Source of the DNA: Lachnospiraceae bacterium
GTDB lineage: Bacteria; Bacillota; Clostridia; Lachnospirales; Lachnospiraceae
NCBI GenBank assembly: GCA_023663945.1
Contig: JAMPGL010000005.1
Location: 1-64,000, forward strand
Length of the DNA stretch: 64,000 bases
Direction: 5' to 3'
Shown: positions 34,501-43,936 of the stretch, one piece after another
Position numbering within the stretch: the first letter of the stretch is position 1
Layout: each line of letters starts with the position of its first letter
Made by a program: the position numbers and the translations under genes
Notes under the pieces: model-generated
Database searches by the model: none
Told to the model about the DNA's origin: nothing
What the model saw: the letters and a program-made list of their open reading frames with translations, nothing else

Positions 34501-36387
34501 ATGTGTGGAATATGCGGCTTTATTTCCAGACGGACACTCAAATTAGAACAATTGAAAGAAATGAATGATTCCATGCGTCACAGAGGACCTGATGACAGTG
34601 GGGAAGAGATTTATGAGATGAGAGATGGTCTTTCTCTTGGAATGGCACAGAGGAGATTGTCTATTATGGATTTGTCTCCCTTAGGGCACCAGCCCATGCA
34701 TTCAAAGGATGGCAGGGTCAGCGTAATATTTAATGGAGAAATTTACAATTTTAAAGAACTGAAAAAGGAGCTCACGGATTATCCCTTCCGCTCCAACTGC
34801 GATACGGAAGTGATCATTGCCGCGTATCTCCAGTGGGGAATCTCCTGCATAGAAAAGCTAAACGGCATGTTTGCCATTTGCTTGTATGACAGGGATACGC
34901 AGGATGTATTTTTGGTCAGGGATCGGATAGGGAAGAAGCCGCTTTACTATGAGATTGACGGAAATGATCTATACTTTGCATCGGAACTAAAGCCGATTAT
35001 GCTTAGACCGGGGTTCTCTAAAAGGATAAGGAGAGAGGTGCTTTCCCGTTATTTATTCCAGCAGTATATCAATGCACCGGACAGCGTATTTGAAAATGTT
35101 TATAAGCTGGAGCCGGGAAGTATCCTGCAATACCATCAGGGGCAGACAAAGGTTTGGAAATATTGGGATGTAAGGTCGGTTTACCATGAAATGCAGAAAA
35201 ATCCGATAACTGATTATGAGCAGGCAAAGGAGGAGTTAAAAGGGCTGTTGCAAAAGGCGGTGGCTGGCAGGATGATTGCGGATGTACCGTTAGGCGCTTT
35301 TTTGAGCGGAGGCTATGATTCTTCCCTTATGACGGCTATCGCTCAGGAGAATTCTTCTGAGCCTGTAAAGACCTTTTCCATAGGCTTTCAGGAAGAAAAT
35401 TATAATGAAGCCAAGTATGCCCGTAAGGTGGCGGAGTATCTTGGAACGGACCACACGGAGCAGTATATTACCGAAAAGGAAATGTTTGACCTAGTGGAAA
35501 GCATCCCTCTATACTATGATGAACCTTTTGCGGATTCTTCTGAGATTCCTACTATGCTGGTATCTGAACTTGCAAGGCGGAAGGTGACAGTGGCGCTTTC
35601 CGGTGATGGAGGGGATGAATTTTTTTGCGGTTATAATATTTATGAGAATGTTAAGCAGGCGCAGATGTTGGACATACTAGGACAGCTGACCTGCGGAGCT
35701 TGCAGCCTGCCGGGAATCAAACAGCTTAAGCTTGCAGAGCGTCTTCCTTTTAAGGTGCGTGTTATTGCAGGGAACAGGAATAAGGAATCTAAGACACAGT
35801 TCGGGGCAAGCAGTTATGTGGACTGGTCTACGAGTATGGTGCGTGGAGATGGGATGCCCTGCCATTATCTGACTGAGAGCAGTTATGGGGTCAAAGATTG
35901 GCAGGTTAGAAGAATGCTGTTAGACATGGACACGTATCTGCCGGGAGACATTCTCTGTAAGGTGGATCGTGCCTCCATGAAATATTCGCTGGAAGCAAGA
36001 TGCCCAATTTTGGACAAGGATGTGATGGAATATTCTTTCCGCATTTCTCATGACTGCAAGTATTATAAGGGGATAAAGAAACGTATTCTAAAGGATATTG
36101 CTTATGATTATCTTCCTAAGGAGCTCCTAGACAGACCGAAGGTTGGATTTGGTGTTCCGCTTGACAAATGGATGCGGGGACCGCTGAAAGAAAAATTTAT
36201 GGACATGTGCAGTCGGGATTATCTGAGAAAACAGGGGATTTTTGAGGCGGATTTCACGGCGGATATGATGGAAAAGTACATGCAGACCGGAGATGGAGGA
36301 CCGGCGACAGGGGCGAACTATTCCAAAATAGCCTGGTCGCTTTTTGTGTTTCAGCAGTGGTATCATCATTATATGGAGGTATCATAG
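34501..36387 (+). CDS. asnB: Glutamine-dependent asparagine-synthase-type amidotransferase (1)
   Basis: This 628-residue protein has an N-terminal class II glutaminase domain with nucleophile C2 (MCGICGF) and HRGPDDSG near residue 29, and a C-terminal synthetase domain with the ATP loop FLSGGYDSS and SGDGGDEFFCGY. Family members make asparagine, but those inside O-antigen or capsule loci, such as Francisella WbtH, amidate uronic acids such as GalNAcA. With a UDP-GalNAcA pathway upstream and GT4 genes on both sides, sugar amidation is the favoured role. GGAGGAAG before the ATG supports the start. A paralogue lies at 37557. Confidence 0.85.
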   Translation: MCGICGFISRRTLKLEQLKEMNDSMRHRGPDDSGEEIYEMRDGLSLGMAQRRLSIMDLSPLGHQPMHSKDGRVSVIFNGEIYNFKELKKELTDYPFRSNCDTEVIIAAYLQWGISCIEKLNGMFAICLYDRDTQDVFLVRDRIGKKPLYYEIDGNDLYFASELKPIMLRPGFSKRIRREVLSRYLFQQYINAPDSVFENVYKLEPGSILQYHQGQTKVWKYWDVRSVYHEMQKNPITDYEQAKEELKGLLQKAVAGRMIADVPLGAFLSGGYDSSLMTAIAQENSSEPVKTFSIGFQEENYNEAKYARKVAEYLGTDHTEQYITEKEMFDLVESIPLYYDEPFADSSEIPTMLVSELARRKVTVALSGDGGDEFFCGYNIYENVKQAQMLDILGQLTCGACSLPGIKQLKLAERLPFKVRVIAGNRNKESKTQFGASSYVDWSTSMVRGDGMPCHYLTESSYGVKDWQVRRMLLDMDTYLPGDILCKVDRASMKYSLEARCPILDKDVMEYSFRISHDCKYYKGIKKRILKDIAYDYLPKELLDRPKVGFGVPLDKWMRGPLKEKFMDMCSRDYLRKQGIFEADFTADMMEKYMQTGDGGPATGANYSKIAWSLFVFQQWYHHYMEVS

Positions 36388-36450
36388 TTGAGAAATAGAT
36401 ACAAAGGAAGAGGATGTCTTAAATGCAATATGACTTTGGGGGATAGATAA

Positions 36451-37545
36451 ATGCGTATAGCAATGCTGATCAGTGCATTAAGCAGAGGCGGTGCAGAGCA
36501 TGTGCAGGTAAATTTGGCTGATTACCTGATTAAACAGGGACATCAGGTGATTATGGTGACCCAATATCAAAAGGAAAATGAATATCCATTAAATCCGGAT
36601 GCCAAAAGGATTGTATCCGACATCAACGAGACGGAAACTGCCAATAACCGCATTATTAATTTTGTGCGCCGATTTCGCAAACTGCGAAGGATTTGGAAAT
36701 CTGAAAAACCAGATGTTATTCTTTCTTTTATTGGGAAAAATAACATAATGGCTATTATTACATCCTTAGGGCTTCCGGTCTCTACGGCAGTATCGGTGAG
36801 AGGGGAACCGAGAGAAGAATATTATAGCAATGGATTACGGCTTATTGCCAAAGGTTTGTTTCACTTTGCGGACGGAATTATATTGCAGACAGAGAAATGC
36901 AAATCTTTTTTTCCATCGGGAGTACAAAAAAAGGCTGTTATTTTGAGAAACCCGGTTCATTCTTCTTTTTTTAGGGAGCCATATACCGGACTGCGGGATA
37001 AGACGATCGTAGCAGTGGGAAGAATAGATGAAAATAAAAATCACAGAATGCTGATTCAGGCATTTGCACAGATAGCAGATGAATTTCCAGATTACAAGCT
37101 GATAATTTACGGTGATGGAGATAGGAAGGAAGAACTTCAAGATGCCGTTAAAAAACTGAATTTGGCAGATAGAATCGTGTTTGGGGGCAGAATCGAGAAT
37201 GTGGCTGACGCTATTTATAAAACACGTGTTTTTGTATTATCATCCAACACAGAAGGGATGCCAAACACTTTACTTGAAGCAATGGCATTAGGGTTGGCTG
37301 TTGTGTCAACGGATTGTCCGTGCGGCGGACCGGCGGAGATTATCGAACATGGAAAAAACGGAATTTTGGTTCCGGTCAGAGATGAAAAAGCGATGAAAGA
37401 AAACTTGCAATTTCTCTTAAATCACTTGCAAGAGGCGGATGAGATGGGAAAAAACGCAAGGATAACAAGCGAAATTTATAAACCGGAAAGAGTTCTCCCT
37501 GAGTGGGAAAAATACTTGATTTTACTGGGAAATGCAAAAAAATAG
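36451..37545 (+). CDS. Glycosyltransferase family 4 (PglH/PglJ-like)
   Basis: This 364-residue GT-B enzyme opens with MLISALSRGGAEHVQVNLADYL and contains VAVGRIDENKNHRMLIQAF and the donor motif SSNTEGMPNTLLEAMALGLA with STDCPCGGPAEI. It is a paralogue of the GT4 at 32605, and the pair flank the first asparagine-synthase-like gene. Two related transferases and two amidotransferases are what would be expected if two consecutive amidated GalNAcA residues are added, as in some GalNAcAN-GalNAcAN glycans. That is inference. GGGGGA before the ATG supports the start. Confidence 0.8.
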   Translation: MRIAMLISALSRGGAEHVQVNLADYLIKQGHQVIMVTQYQKENEYPLNPDAKRIVSDINETETANNRIINFVRRFRKLRRIWKSEKPDVILSFIGKNNIMAIITSLGLPVSTAVSVRGEPREEYYSNGLRLIAKGLFHFADGIILQTEKCKSFFPSGVQKKAVILRNPVHSSFFREPYTGLRDKTIVAVGRIDENKNHRMLIQAFAQIADEFPDYKLIIYGDGDRKEELQDAVKKLNLADRIVFGGRIENVADAIYKTRVFVLSSNTEGMPNTLLEAMALGLAVVSTDCPCGGPAEIIEHGKNGILVPVRDEKAMKENLQFLLNHLQEADEMGKNARITSEIYKPERVLPEWEKYLILLGNAKK

Positions 37546-37556
37546 GAGAAAATATA

Positions 37557-39437
37557 ATGTGCGGAATAGCCGGAGTATGCAATTTTGCAAGAAATGGGAA
37601 AGAAAATGTCGAACGAATGAAGGCACGGATGATTCACAGAGGACCCGATGCATCGGGAACCTATGTTTCAGAAGACGAGAATGTTGTGCTGGGGCATAGG
37701 CGGCTTTCCGTTGTTGATTTGACTGAGAATGGTTCTCAGCCTATGGTTTCGCATAACGGGCGTTTCGTTATTTCTTATAATGGAGAGGTTTATAATTATA
37801 AAGAAGTGGCGCAAAAACTTTTGCGAGAGCACAAAATTGACAATTTTCGCGGCAGCTCGGATACGGAGGTTCTATTAGAGGCATTTGACGCTTACGGAGT
37901 CAAGGAAGCCATCGGTATGTTTAAGGGAATGTTTGCAATTGCCTTGTATGACAAAAAGGAAAAGACGTTATATCTTTTAAGGGACCGGGTGGGAGAGAAG
38001 CCTCTTTATTATGGAAAAGTGAATGGAAGCTTTGTGTTCGCTTCCGATGTCGGATGCATTTCTGTATTAGAAGGTTTTCGGAATCCGGTAAATAAGAAAG
38101 TGTTAGATTTGTATTTTGTCCATGGCTACATTCCTGCTCCTTATTCTATTTATGAAGATATTTACAAATTAGAGCCGGGAAGCATTTTAAAGATTTCCGC
38201 GCCGTTTGAAGATTGGGAGATAGAAAACTATTGGAGTATGAAGGAAGCTGCCAGACATGGACAGAATAATTTGTTTCAGGGAAGCCGTGAGGAAGCTGCG
38301 GATGAGCTGGAGAGATTGTTAAAGGAATCAATTGCCGGACAAATGGAAGCGGATGTTCCTGTGGGCGCCTTTTTATCCGCGGGAATTGACAGCAGTACTG
38401 TTGTAGCTTTGATGCAGACTCTGCATCAGGGAAAGGTAAAGACCTTTACGATTGGAATGGAAGAGAAAGGCTATAATGAGGCTGTTTATGCAAAAGAAAT
38501 AGCGTCGCACTTAGGGACGGAGCACACAGAGCTATATATTTCAGAACAGGATGCCGTGAGAGTTATTCCCAAACTTGGATATATGTTTGGGGAACCTTTT
38601 GCAGATTCTTCACAGATTCCTACCTATCTTGTAAGTAAGATGACCAGGGAACATGTGACGGTATCCTTAAGCGGTGACGGCGGGGACGAATTGTTCTGCG
38701 GTTATACTTCTTATGCGTCAGTCGAAAGAATCTGGAATAAGATGAAGTCTGTTCCATATGCGGTGCGGAGACCGGTCAGCGGGCTGGTGCTTCACAGTCC
38801 TCTGAATAGGAAAGAGATTTACAGGGTAAAGGGGAAGCTTTTGGGGGCAAAGGGACCTTCTTCTCTTTATATTTGCTCCAATGAAACAGAGCCTTTAGCA
38901 AGAAAAATCAGCTTGCATCATGAGGACTGTCCTTATAAGCACAGTGAATATCAGGAAGGGTTTCTTGCAGAGACAAATCACAATATTATGCTGATGGACA
39001 TGCTGATGTATCACCCGGATGACATTCTGGTAAAAGTGGACAGGTCGGCTATGGCAGTGTCACTGGAAACCAGAGTTCCCATGCTGGATAAGGATGTAGT
39101 TGAATTTGCATGGAGCCTTCCGATTGAATATAAAAAGAATGGGAATATTGGCAAGCAGGTGCTTCGGGATGTGCTTTATCGTTATGTTCCAAGGGAAATG
39201 ATGGAGCGTCCCAAAAAAGGATTTTCCATTCCCATTGAAGAATGGCTGCAAAAGCCAAAGCTCCGTGAGTGGGCGGAAGACTTAATTGAACGCCGCCAGC
39301 TTAAAGAGCAGGGCTATTTGGATCCGGATGTGGTATGGAAAATATGGGAGGATTTTATTCTGCGCGGGGAGTGGAGGATTCAGATTTGGTATATTTTAAT
39401 GTTTCAGGAGTGGCTTCGCTTACAAAAGATGTCATAA
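37557..39437 (+). CDS. asnB: Glutamine-dependent asparagine-synthase-type amidotransferase (2)
   Basis: This 626-residue enzyme has C2 of the glutaminase domain in MCGIAGVCN, HRGPDASG, the ATP loop FLSAGIDSS and SGDGGDELFCGY. It has the same architecture as the protein at 34501 but is clearly diverged (SAGIDSS against SGGYDSS), so this is not a recent duplication. The ATG at 37557 is fixed by the need for Cys2 and by AGGAGA seven bases upstream; the frame opens further up at 37503 but this would bury the catalytic cysteine. In this context it probably amidates a uronic acid rather than free aspartate. Confidence 0.85.
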   Translation: MCGIAGVCNFARNGKENVERMKARMIHRGPDASGTYVSEDENVVLGHRRLSVVDLTENGSQPMVSHNGRFVISYNGEVYNYKEVAQKLLREHKIDNFRGSSDTEVLLEAFDAYGVKEAIGMFKGMFAIALYDKKEKTLYLLRDRVGEKPLYYGKVNGSFVFASDVGCISVLEGFRNPVNKKVLDLYFVHGYIPAPYSIYEDIYKLEPGSILKISAPFEDWEIENYWSMKEAARHGQNNLFQGSREEAADELERLLKESIAGQMEADVPVGAFLSAGIDSSTVVALMQTLHQGKVKTFTIGMEEKGYNEAVYAKEIASHLGTEHTELYISEQDAVRVIPKLGYMFGEPFADSSQIPTYLVSKMTREHVTVSLSGDGGDELFCGYTSYASVERIWNKMKSVPYAVRRPVSGLVLHSPLNRKEIYRVKGKLLGAKGPSSLYICSNETEPLARKISLHHEDCPYKHSEYQEGFLAETNHNIMLMDMLMYHPDDILVKVDRSAMAVSLETRVPMLDKDVVEFAWSLPIEYKKNGNIGKQVLRDVLYRYVPREMMERPKKGFSIPIEEWLQKPKLREWAEDLIERRQLKEQGYLDPDVVWKIWEDFILRGEWRIQIWYILMFQEWLRLQKMS

Positions 39438-39449
39438 GGAGTTTTATCC

Positions 39450-40928
39450 ATGCTTTTTAATTCGTACGGTTTTATATTGGCGTTTCTTCCTTTGGTTCTG
39501 ATTGGATATTTTGGGATTGGCAAAACAGGAAAGCAGAAAGCGGCAATTGTCCTTCTTTTATTTGCGAATTTAGGTTTCGCGGCTTTCGGCGGTATTTACC
39601 ACTGCGCGGTTTTGCTGGCGGATCTTCTGGTAAATTTTTTTATAGCAGGGGCTGTCAGAAATTCGGAGGAAACAAAACGGAAAGGAATATTGACACTGGG
39701 GATTCTCTTTAATCTGGGAGTGCTTTTTTTGTTTAAATATTATAACTTTTTTGCGGAGAATCTTAACCAGATTATGTGGATAAAGCTGCCTTTGCATCAT
39801 TTCGTGCAGCCGTTGGGAATCAGCTTTTATACATTTGGGCAGATTGCATATCTGGTGGATTGTTACAGAGAAAAGCCTGCGGAGCTTCAAAACGGAACTT
39901 ATCGTTATCCCCTTTTGGAATATGCGGTGTATGTTTCTTTTTTTCCGAAGCTGATTCAGGGTCCTATCATGTATCATGATGAATTGATTCCTGCACTTAG
40001 GGATCCTCAAAAGAAAAAAGCAGATTTCACTAATTTGAGCAGAGGATTTTATGCATTTGCGCTGGGGCTTGCGAAAAAGGTTCTGCTTGCGGATACGCTG
40101 GCAAAAATTGTAAATATTGGGTACAATAATATTGGCGCACTGAGCACAGGGGATGCTATTTTGGTTATGGTGTGCTATTCCCTGCAGATTTATTTTGACT
40201 TCAGCGGTTATTGCGATATGGCGTATGGGATTGGGTATATGCTTAATCTAAAACTGCCGATTAATTTCAACTCTCCCTATAAGGCGGTTTCCATCACGGA
40301 CTTTTGGGATCGGTGGCATATGACGCTTACCCGGTTCTTTACCCGGTATTTGTATATTCCGCTGGGAGGGAACCGAAAGGGAAAGGCAAGAACCATGCTT
40401 AATATTATGATCGTTTTCCTGTTAAGCGGCCTCTGGCACGGGGCAGACTGGACCTTTATTTTGTGGGGAGCATTAAACGGGGCACTGATGGTGCTTGAAC
40501 GATTATTCCATGTAAAGGAATGGAAGGCATTTCCGGGAATCCGGCGGATAATGGCGTTTGTGATTTCTACGTTTGCATGGAGTATTTTCCGGGCAGACTC
40601 CCTCAGGCAGGTGACTGGCCTGTGGGGAAGGCTTTTGACAGGGGGACGCTTGCGTTACGCGCCGTTTGCTGAATGCTTTAACAATTTGGTGGAAGTCAGT
40701 ATTTTGCGCAGGATAGGTTTGGGAGGACTTATGGGTAATTACCCGTGCGGTCTTCTGCTTCTCCTTGTGGCTGCTTTGGTGCTGGCATGTTTTTTTATGA
40801 AAAATACGCAGGAAAAAGTGGAGGCTGTGCAGTTTACGAACCGGAAAGCGTTGGTGACGGTGATTTTGCTGGTGTGGAGTATTTTGTCTTTATCGGAGAT
40901 CAGTGAGTTTATTTATTTTAATTTTTAG
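39450..40928 (+). CDS. MBOAT-family O-acyltransferase (AlgI-like)
   Basis: This 492-residue protein has about 11 membrane segments. It starts with MLFNSYGFILAFLPLVLIGYF, typical of AlgI/PatA/DltB-like MBOAT proteins, and has FFPKLIQGPIM, an RGFYAFALGLAKKVLLAD block and the catalytic histidine in LSGLWHGADWTF. It would pass acetyl groups across the membrane to an extracytoplasmic partner. The next gene encodes an SGNH-like membrane-anchored protein and completes the usual two-component O-acetylation set. AAGGAG before the ATG supports the start. Confidence 0.88.
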   Translation: MLFNSYGFILAFLPLVLIGYFGIGKTGKQKAAIVLLLFANLGFAAFGGIYHCAVLLADLLVNFFIAGAVRNSEETKRKGILTLGILFNLGVLFLFKYYNFFAENLNQIMWIKLPLHHFVQPLGISFYTFGQIAYLVDCYREKPAELQNGTYRYPLLEYAVYVSFFPKLIQGPIMYHDELIPALRDPQKKKADFTNLSRGFYAFALGLAKKVLLADTLAKIVNIGYNNIGALSTGDAILVMVCYSLQIYFDFSGYCDMAYGIGYMLNLKLPINFNSPYKAVSITDFWDRWHMTLTRFFTRYLYIPLGGNRKGKARTMLNIMIVFLLSGLWHGADWTFILWGALNGALMVLERLFHVKEWKAFPGIRRIMAFVISTFAWSIFRADSLRQVTGLWGRLLTGGRLRYAPFAECFNNLVEVSILRRIGLGGLMGNYPCGLLLLLVAALVLACFFMKNTQEKVEAVQFTNRKALVTVILLVWSILSLSEISEFIYFNF

Positions 40929-40943
40929 CGCAGAGGAAGAAAA

Positions 40944-42023
40944 ATGGAGCAGGAAGCCGCAAAAAGGTGGTTTAAAAAGTGCATAGGGATGCTGCTTGGA
41001 ACGCTTACGCTAATTGTGCTTGCAGTGATAATTGTCGATCCGTATTTTCATTATCATAAGCCGTTTTCGTTTCTCTCGTACAGGCTGTATGAGGAGCGCT
41101 ATATCAATGATGGAATGGCAAGGCATTTTGATTATGATGCGATCATTACCGGCACATCCATGGCGCAGAATTTTAAGACCAGCGAAATGGATGCTCTGTT
41201 TGGAACTAAGTCGATAAAAGTGCCCTTTTCGGGAGCGGGGTATCAGGAACTGTCACAGAATCTGGACAGGGCGCTTTCAAGAAACCAGAAGTTAAAAACA
41301 GTTTTATGGGCAGTAGACTATAATGGGCTGCTTCGGGAGTATGACTGGCAGCAGTACGTGGAGTATCCTGTGTACCTTTATGATGAGAATCCTTTGAATG
41401 ATGTCAGTTATGTGTTTAATAAGTCGATTCTTTATCATGGGGTGCTGTCGAACCTTGTCTTGAGCCTGCAGGGAGGTTCAAGTACTTCTTTGGATGACTA
41501 TTCATCTTGGCAGAAGGAGACAGGATTGTTTTATATTATGCTTTCTTATGATAGAGAGAACGTAAATATTCCTAGTAATAAAGAGTTTGGTGAGGCAGAA
41601 TTTGAAACAGTAACACAGACTATTGAAGAAAATATAGTAAGTTTGGCAAATAAATACCCGGATACGGAATTTATTCTTTTTTACACGCCTTATAGTATCT
41701 GCTATTGGGATGCACTGCAAATTGAGGGGACAATTTTAAAACAGACAGAAGCAGAAAAGTTAGCTACGGAAATGCTTCTTCAATGTCCTAATGTAAAGCT
41801 ATATAATTTTTATGATCAGCATGATGTGATTTGCAATACAAATTATTACAGTGATGGCGGTCATTACAGCGCAGAGGTCAACTCCCTAATTCTTAACTGG
41901 ATTGCACAGGGAACAGGGCTGATAACACAGGAGAATTATCTGCAAAAGCTGGAAGAAGAACGTGAATTTTATTTAAATTATGACTATGACAGCATTTATC
42001 TGGAGTTGGAGGAGAATCAATGA
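40944..42023 (+). CDS. SGNH-like partner of the MBOAT acyltransferase
   Basis: This 359-residue protein has one N-terminal membrane anchor (about 12-32) and an extracytoplasmic domain. ITGTSMAQNF, with candidate nucleophile S72, and a late DGGHYSAE give the Ser and Asp-x-x-His elements of an SGNH/GDSL-like transferase. The layout parallels AlgJ/AlgX, DltD and PatB, which transfer acetyl groups from MBOAT proteins onto sugars. It lies 15 bases after the MBOAT gene and overlaps the first fucosyltransferase-like gene by four bases. Which residue of the glycan is acetylated cannot be told. Confidence 0.7.
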   Translation: MEQEAAKRWFKKCIGMLLGTLTLIVLAVIIVDPYFHYHKPFSFLSYRLYEERYINDGMARHFDYDAIITGTSMAQNFKTSEMDALFGTKSIKVPFSGAGYQELSQNLDRALSRNQKLKTVLWAVDYNGLLREYDWQQYVEYPVYLYDENPLNDVSYVFNKSILYHGVLSNLVLSLQGGSSTSLDDYSSWQKETGLFYIMLSYDRENVNIPSNKEFGEAEFETVTQTIEENIVSLANKYPDTEFILFYTPYSICYWDALQIEGTILKQTEAEKLATEMLLQCPNVKLYNFYDQHDVICNTNYYSDGGHYSAEVNSLILNWIAQGTGLITQENYLQKLEEEREFYLNYDYDSIYLELEENQ

Positions 42024-42979
42024 ATATCATCAGAATGTCCGGAGGGCTGGGAAACCAGATGTTTCAATATGCATTGTATTTAAAGCTCCGCTCCATGGGA
42101 AAAGAAGTTAAGTTTGACGATATCAACGAATACCGGGGGGAAGGGGCAAGGCCAATTGTGCTCGCCATCTTTGGAATCGATTACCCCAGAGCGGCGTGGG
42201 ATGAGATTACGGCATTGACTGATCAGTCCATGGAGTTTAAAAAGCGGATCCGCAGGCGGTTGTTTGGAAGAAAAGCCATTGAATATGTGGAGCAGGGATT
42301 TTATGACCCTCAAGTGCTTTCTTTTGATTCGATGTACTTAAGAGGCTCTTTCCGGAGTGAGAAATATTTTAAAGATATTAAAGAAGAGGTAAAAAGCACT
42401 TTTCAGTTTCCGGAACTTGAAGAGATGCATCTTCCGGAAAAGCTTTTTCTTCCCACGAATAATTTTCTGAGCCAGATTGAGGGCTCAGAGGCGGTGGCGC
42501 TTCATATGTACCGGGGAGATTCCAGAAACAATGAGGAGCTTTATGACGGAATCTGCACCGAGCAGTATTATGAGGGAGCGGTGCGCTATATACAGGAAAA
42601 ATACCCCGAGGCAGTTTTCTTTATATTCAGTAATGAGCCGAAGTGGGTAAAAGGCTGGGTGATTTCTCTGATGAAGAGCCAGATTGAAGATGAAATGAGC
42701 AGAGAGGATATTAAAAATCTGGAAAGGCGTTTTGTGATGGTGGGCGCCAACAGCCAGCATACAGGTTATCTGGATATGTTTTTGATGAGCAGATGTAAAC
42801 ACAATATTATCAGCAATTCCAGTTTTAGCTGGTGGGCAGCCTGGATCAATAAGAATCCGGACAAACTGATCTGCGCGCCGAGCAGATGGGTAAACGGGGA
42901 AGAATGCGGTGATGTTTATACGGCGGGGATGACCCTGATTAATGAAAAAGGAAAAGTAGAGCGGACGATTAAAGAATGA
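42020..42979 (+). CDS. GT11 fucosyltransferase-like protein with altered donor motif
   Basis: This 319-residue GT11 (alpha-1,2-fucosyltransferase) family protein has the N-terminal motif GGLGNQMFQYALYLK and the C-terminal block NIISNSSFSWWAAW. The donor-binding motif that is normally HxRRGD reads H162-M-Y164-R165-G-D167, so the first arginine is tyrosine. The tandem neighbour at 42976 keeps the canonical motif. The gene is otherwise intact, overlaps both neighbours by four bases and has GGAGGAG upstream. It may use a different donor or have weakened activity. No GDP-fucose synthesis genes (gmd, fcl) are in the window. Confidence 0.8.
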   Translation: MNIIRMSGGLGNQMFQYALYLKLRSMGKEVKFDDINEYRGEGARPIVLAIFGIDYPRAAWDEITALTDQSMEFKKRIRRRLFGRKAIEYVEQGFYDPQVLSFDSMYLRGSFRSEKYFKDIKEEVKSTFQFPELEEMHLPEKLFLPTNNFLSQIEGSEAVALHMYRGDSRNNEELYDGICTEQYYEGAVRYIQEKYPEAVFFIFSNEPKWVKGWVISLMKSQIEDEMSREDIKNLERRFVMVGANSQHTGYLDMFLMSRCKHNIISNSSFSWWAAWINKNPDKLICAPSRWVNGEECGDVYTAGMTLINEKGKVERTIKE

Positions 42980-43896
42980 ATATTATTAGAATGACCGGCG
43001 GGCTGGGAAATCAAATGTTTCAGTATGCCTTATATTTAAAACTGAAATCGCTTGGCAGAGACGTGAAAATGGATGATGTGACGGAATATGAGAATCGGAA
43101 TGCTAGGCCGATCATGCTCTGGTGCTTTGACGTATCATATTCATCTGCGACAAGGGAGGAACTAAATCAATTTACAGATGGATCTATGCAGTTAAGTCAT
43201 CGCATCCGAAGAAAACTGTTTGGAAGAAGGTCATTAGAATATCACGAGCAGGATTGTAATTTTGATGAAAATGTCTTACACCGGGAACCGGCATATCTGA
43301 CAGGATATTTCCAGAGTGAACAGTACTTTAAGGATATAGAAGAACAGGTGAGAAGCGCATTCAGTTTTTCAAATAAAATATGGGAAGAACTAGACAACTC
43401 TCTTTTGGAAAGGATAAAAAAGTATCAGAGGAGAATTGATGAGTCGATAGCGGTGTCGGTGCATATACGGCGTGGGGACTATTTGGAAAATGAAGCGGCT
43501 TATGGGCATATTTGCACGGAAGCTTATTACCGGAATGCCATTGATTTTATAAGAAGCCGATACCCAGAGGCTGTTTTCTTCTTTTTCAGCAATGAGCCTC
43601 AGTGGGTCAAAAAATGGTTAGAAAGTGAGTTCCTTGATAAATTTCCATTTGAGATAGTAGAAGGAACAACTGAGAAGAATGGATATTTGGATCTTTTTTT
43701 GATGAGCAGATGCAAGCACCATATTATTGCCAATTCCAGTTTTAGCTGGTGGGGAGCGTGGCTGAATCCGGATAAAGAAAGAATAGCAATTGCACCTTCT
43801 AAGTGGAATAATAAACAAGATTATAAGGATATTTACACAGAAAAGATGACAAAGATTTCATATGATGGTAAGGTAATAGAAGGGAGATTTACCTAA
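42976..43896 (+). CDS. GT11 alpha-1,2-fucosyltransferase-like glycosyltransferase
   Basis: This 306-residue GT11 protein has N-terminal GGLGNQMFQYALYLK, a canonical donor motif H163-I-R165-R166-G-D168 and C-terminal IIANSSFSWWGAW. It would transfer fucose or a similar 6-deoxy sugar from GDP. Its first 23 residues are nearly the same as in the preceding gene, so the two arose by tandem duplication and then diverged. Translation is coupled through an ATGA overlap, and no strong separate ribosome site is visible. Confidence 0.85.
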   Translation: MNIIRMTGGLGNQMFQYALYLKLKSLGRDVKMDDVTEYENRNARPIMLWCFDVSYSSATREELNQFTDGSMQLSHRIRRKLFGRRSLEYHEQDCNFDENVLHREPAYLTGYFQSEQYFKDIEEQVRSAFSFSNKIWEELDNSLLERIKKYQRRIDESIAVSVHIRRGDYLENEAAYGHICTEAYYRNAIDFIRSRYPEAVFFFFSNEPQWVKKWLESEFLDKFPFEIVEGTTEKNGYLDLFLMSRCKHHIIANSSFSWWGAWLNPDKERIAIAPSKWNNKQDYKDIYTEKMTKISYDGKVIEGRFT

Positions 43897-43936
43897 ACTA
43901 ATTTGCAGAAAAATCTAATTAGGGAAACGAGGGAAA

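Noticed and set aside
34501..39437. A recent duplication giving two identical asnB genes
   Set aside because: The two proteins differ in many conserved-loop residues (for example SGGYDSS against SAGIDSS) and are separated by a GT4 gene, so they diverged long ago or were acquired separately.
42020..42979. Treating the first GT11 gene as a pseudogene because of its altered donor motif
   Set aside because: The frame is full-length, has a strong ribosome site, is coupled on both sides and retains the other GT11 motifs, so altered function is more likely than decay.
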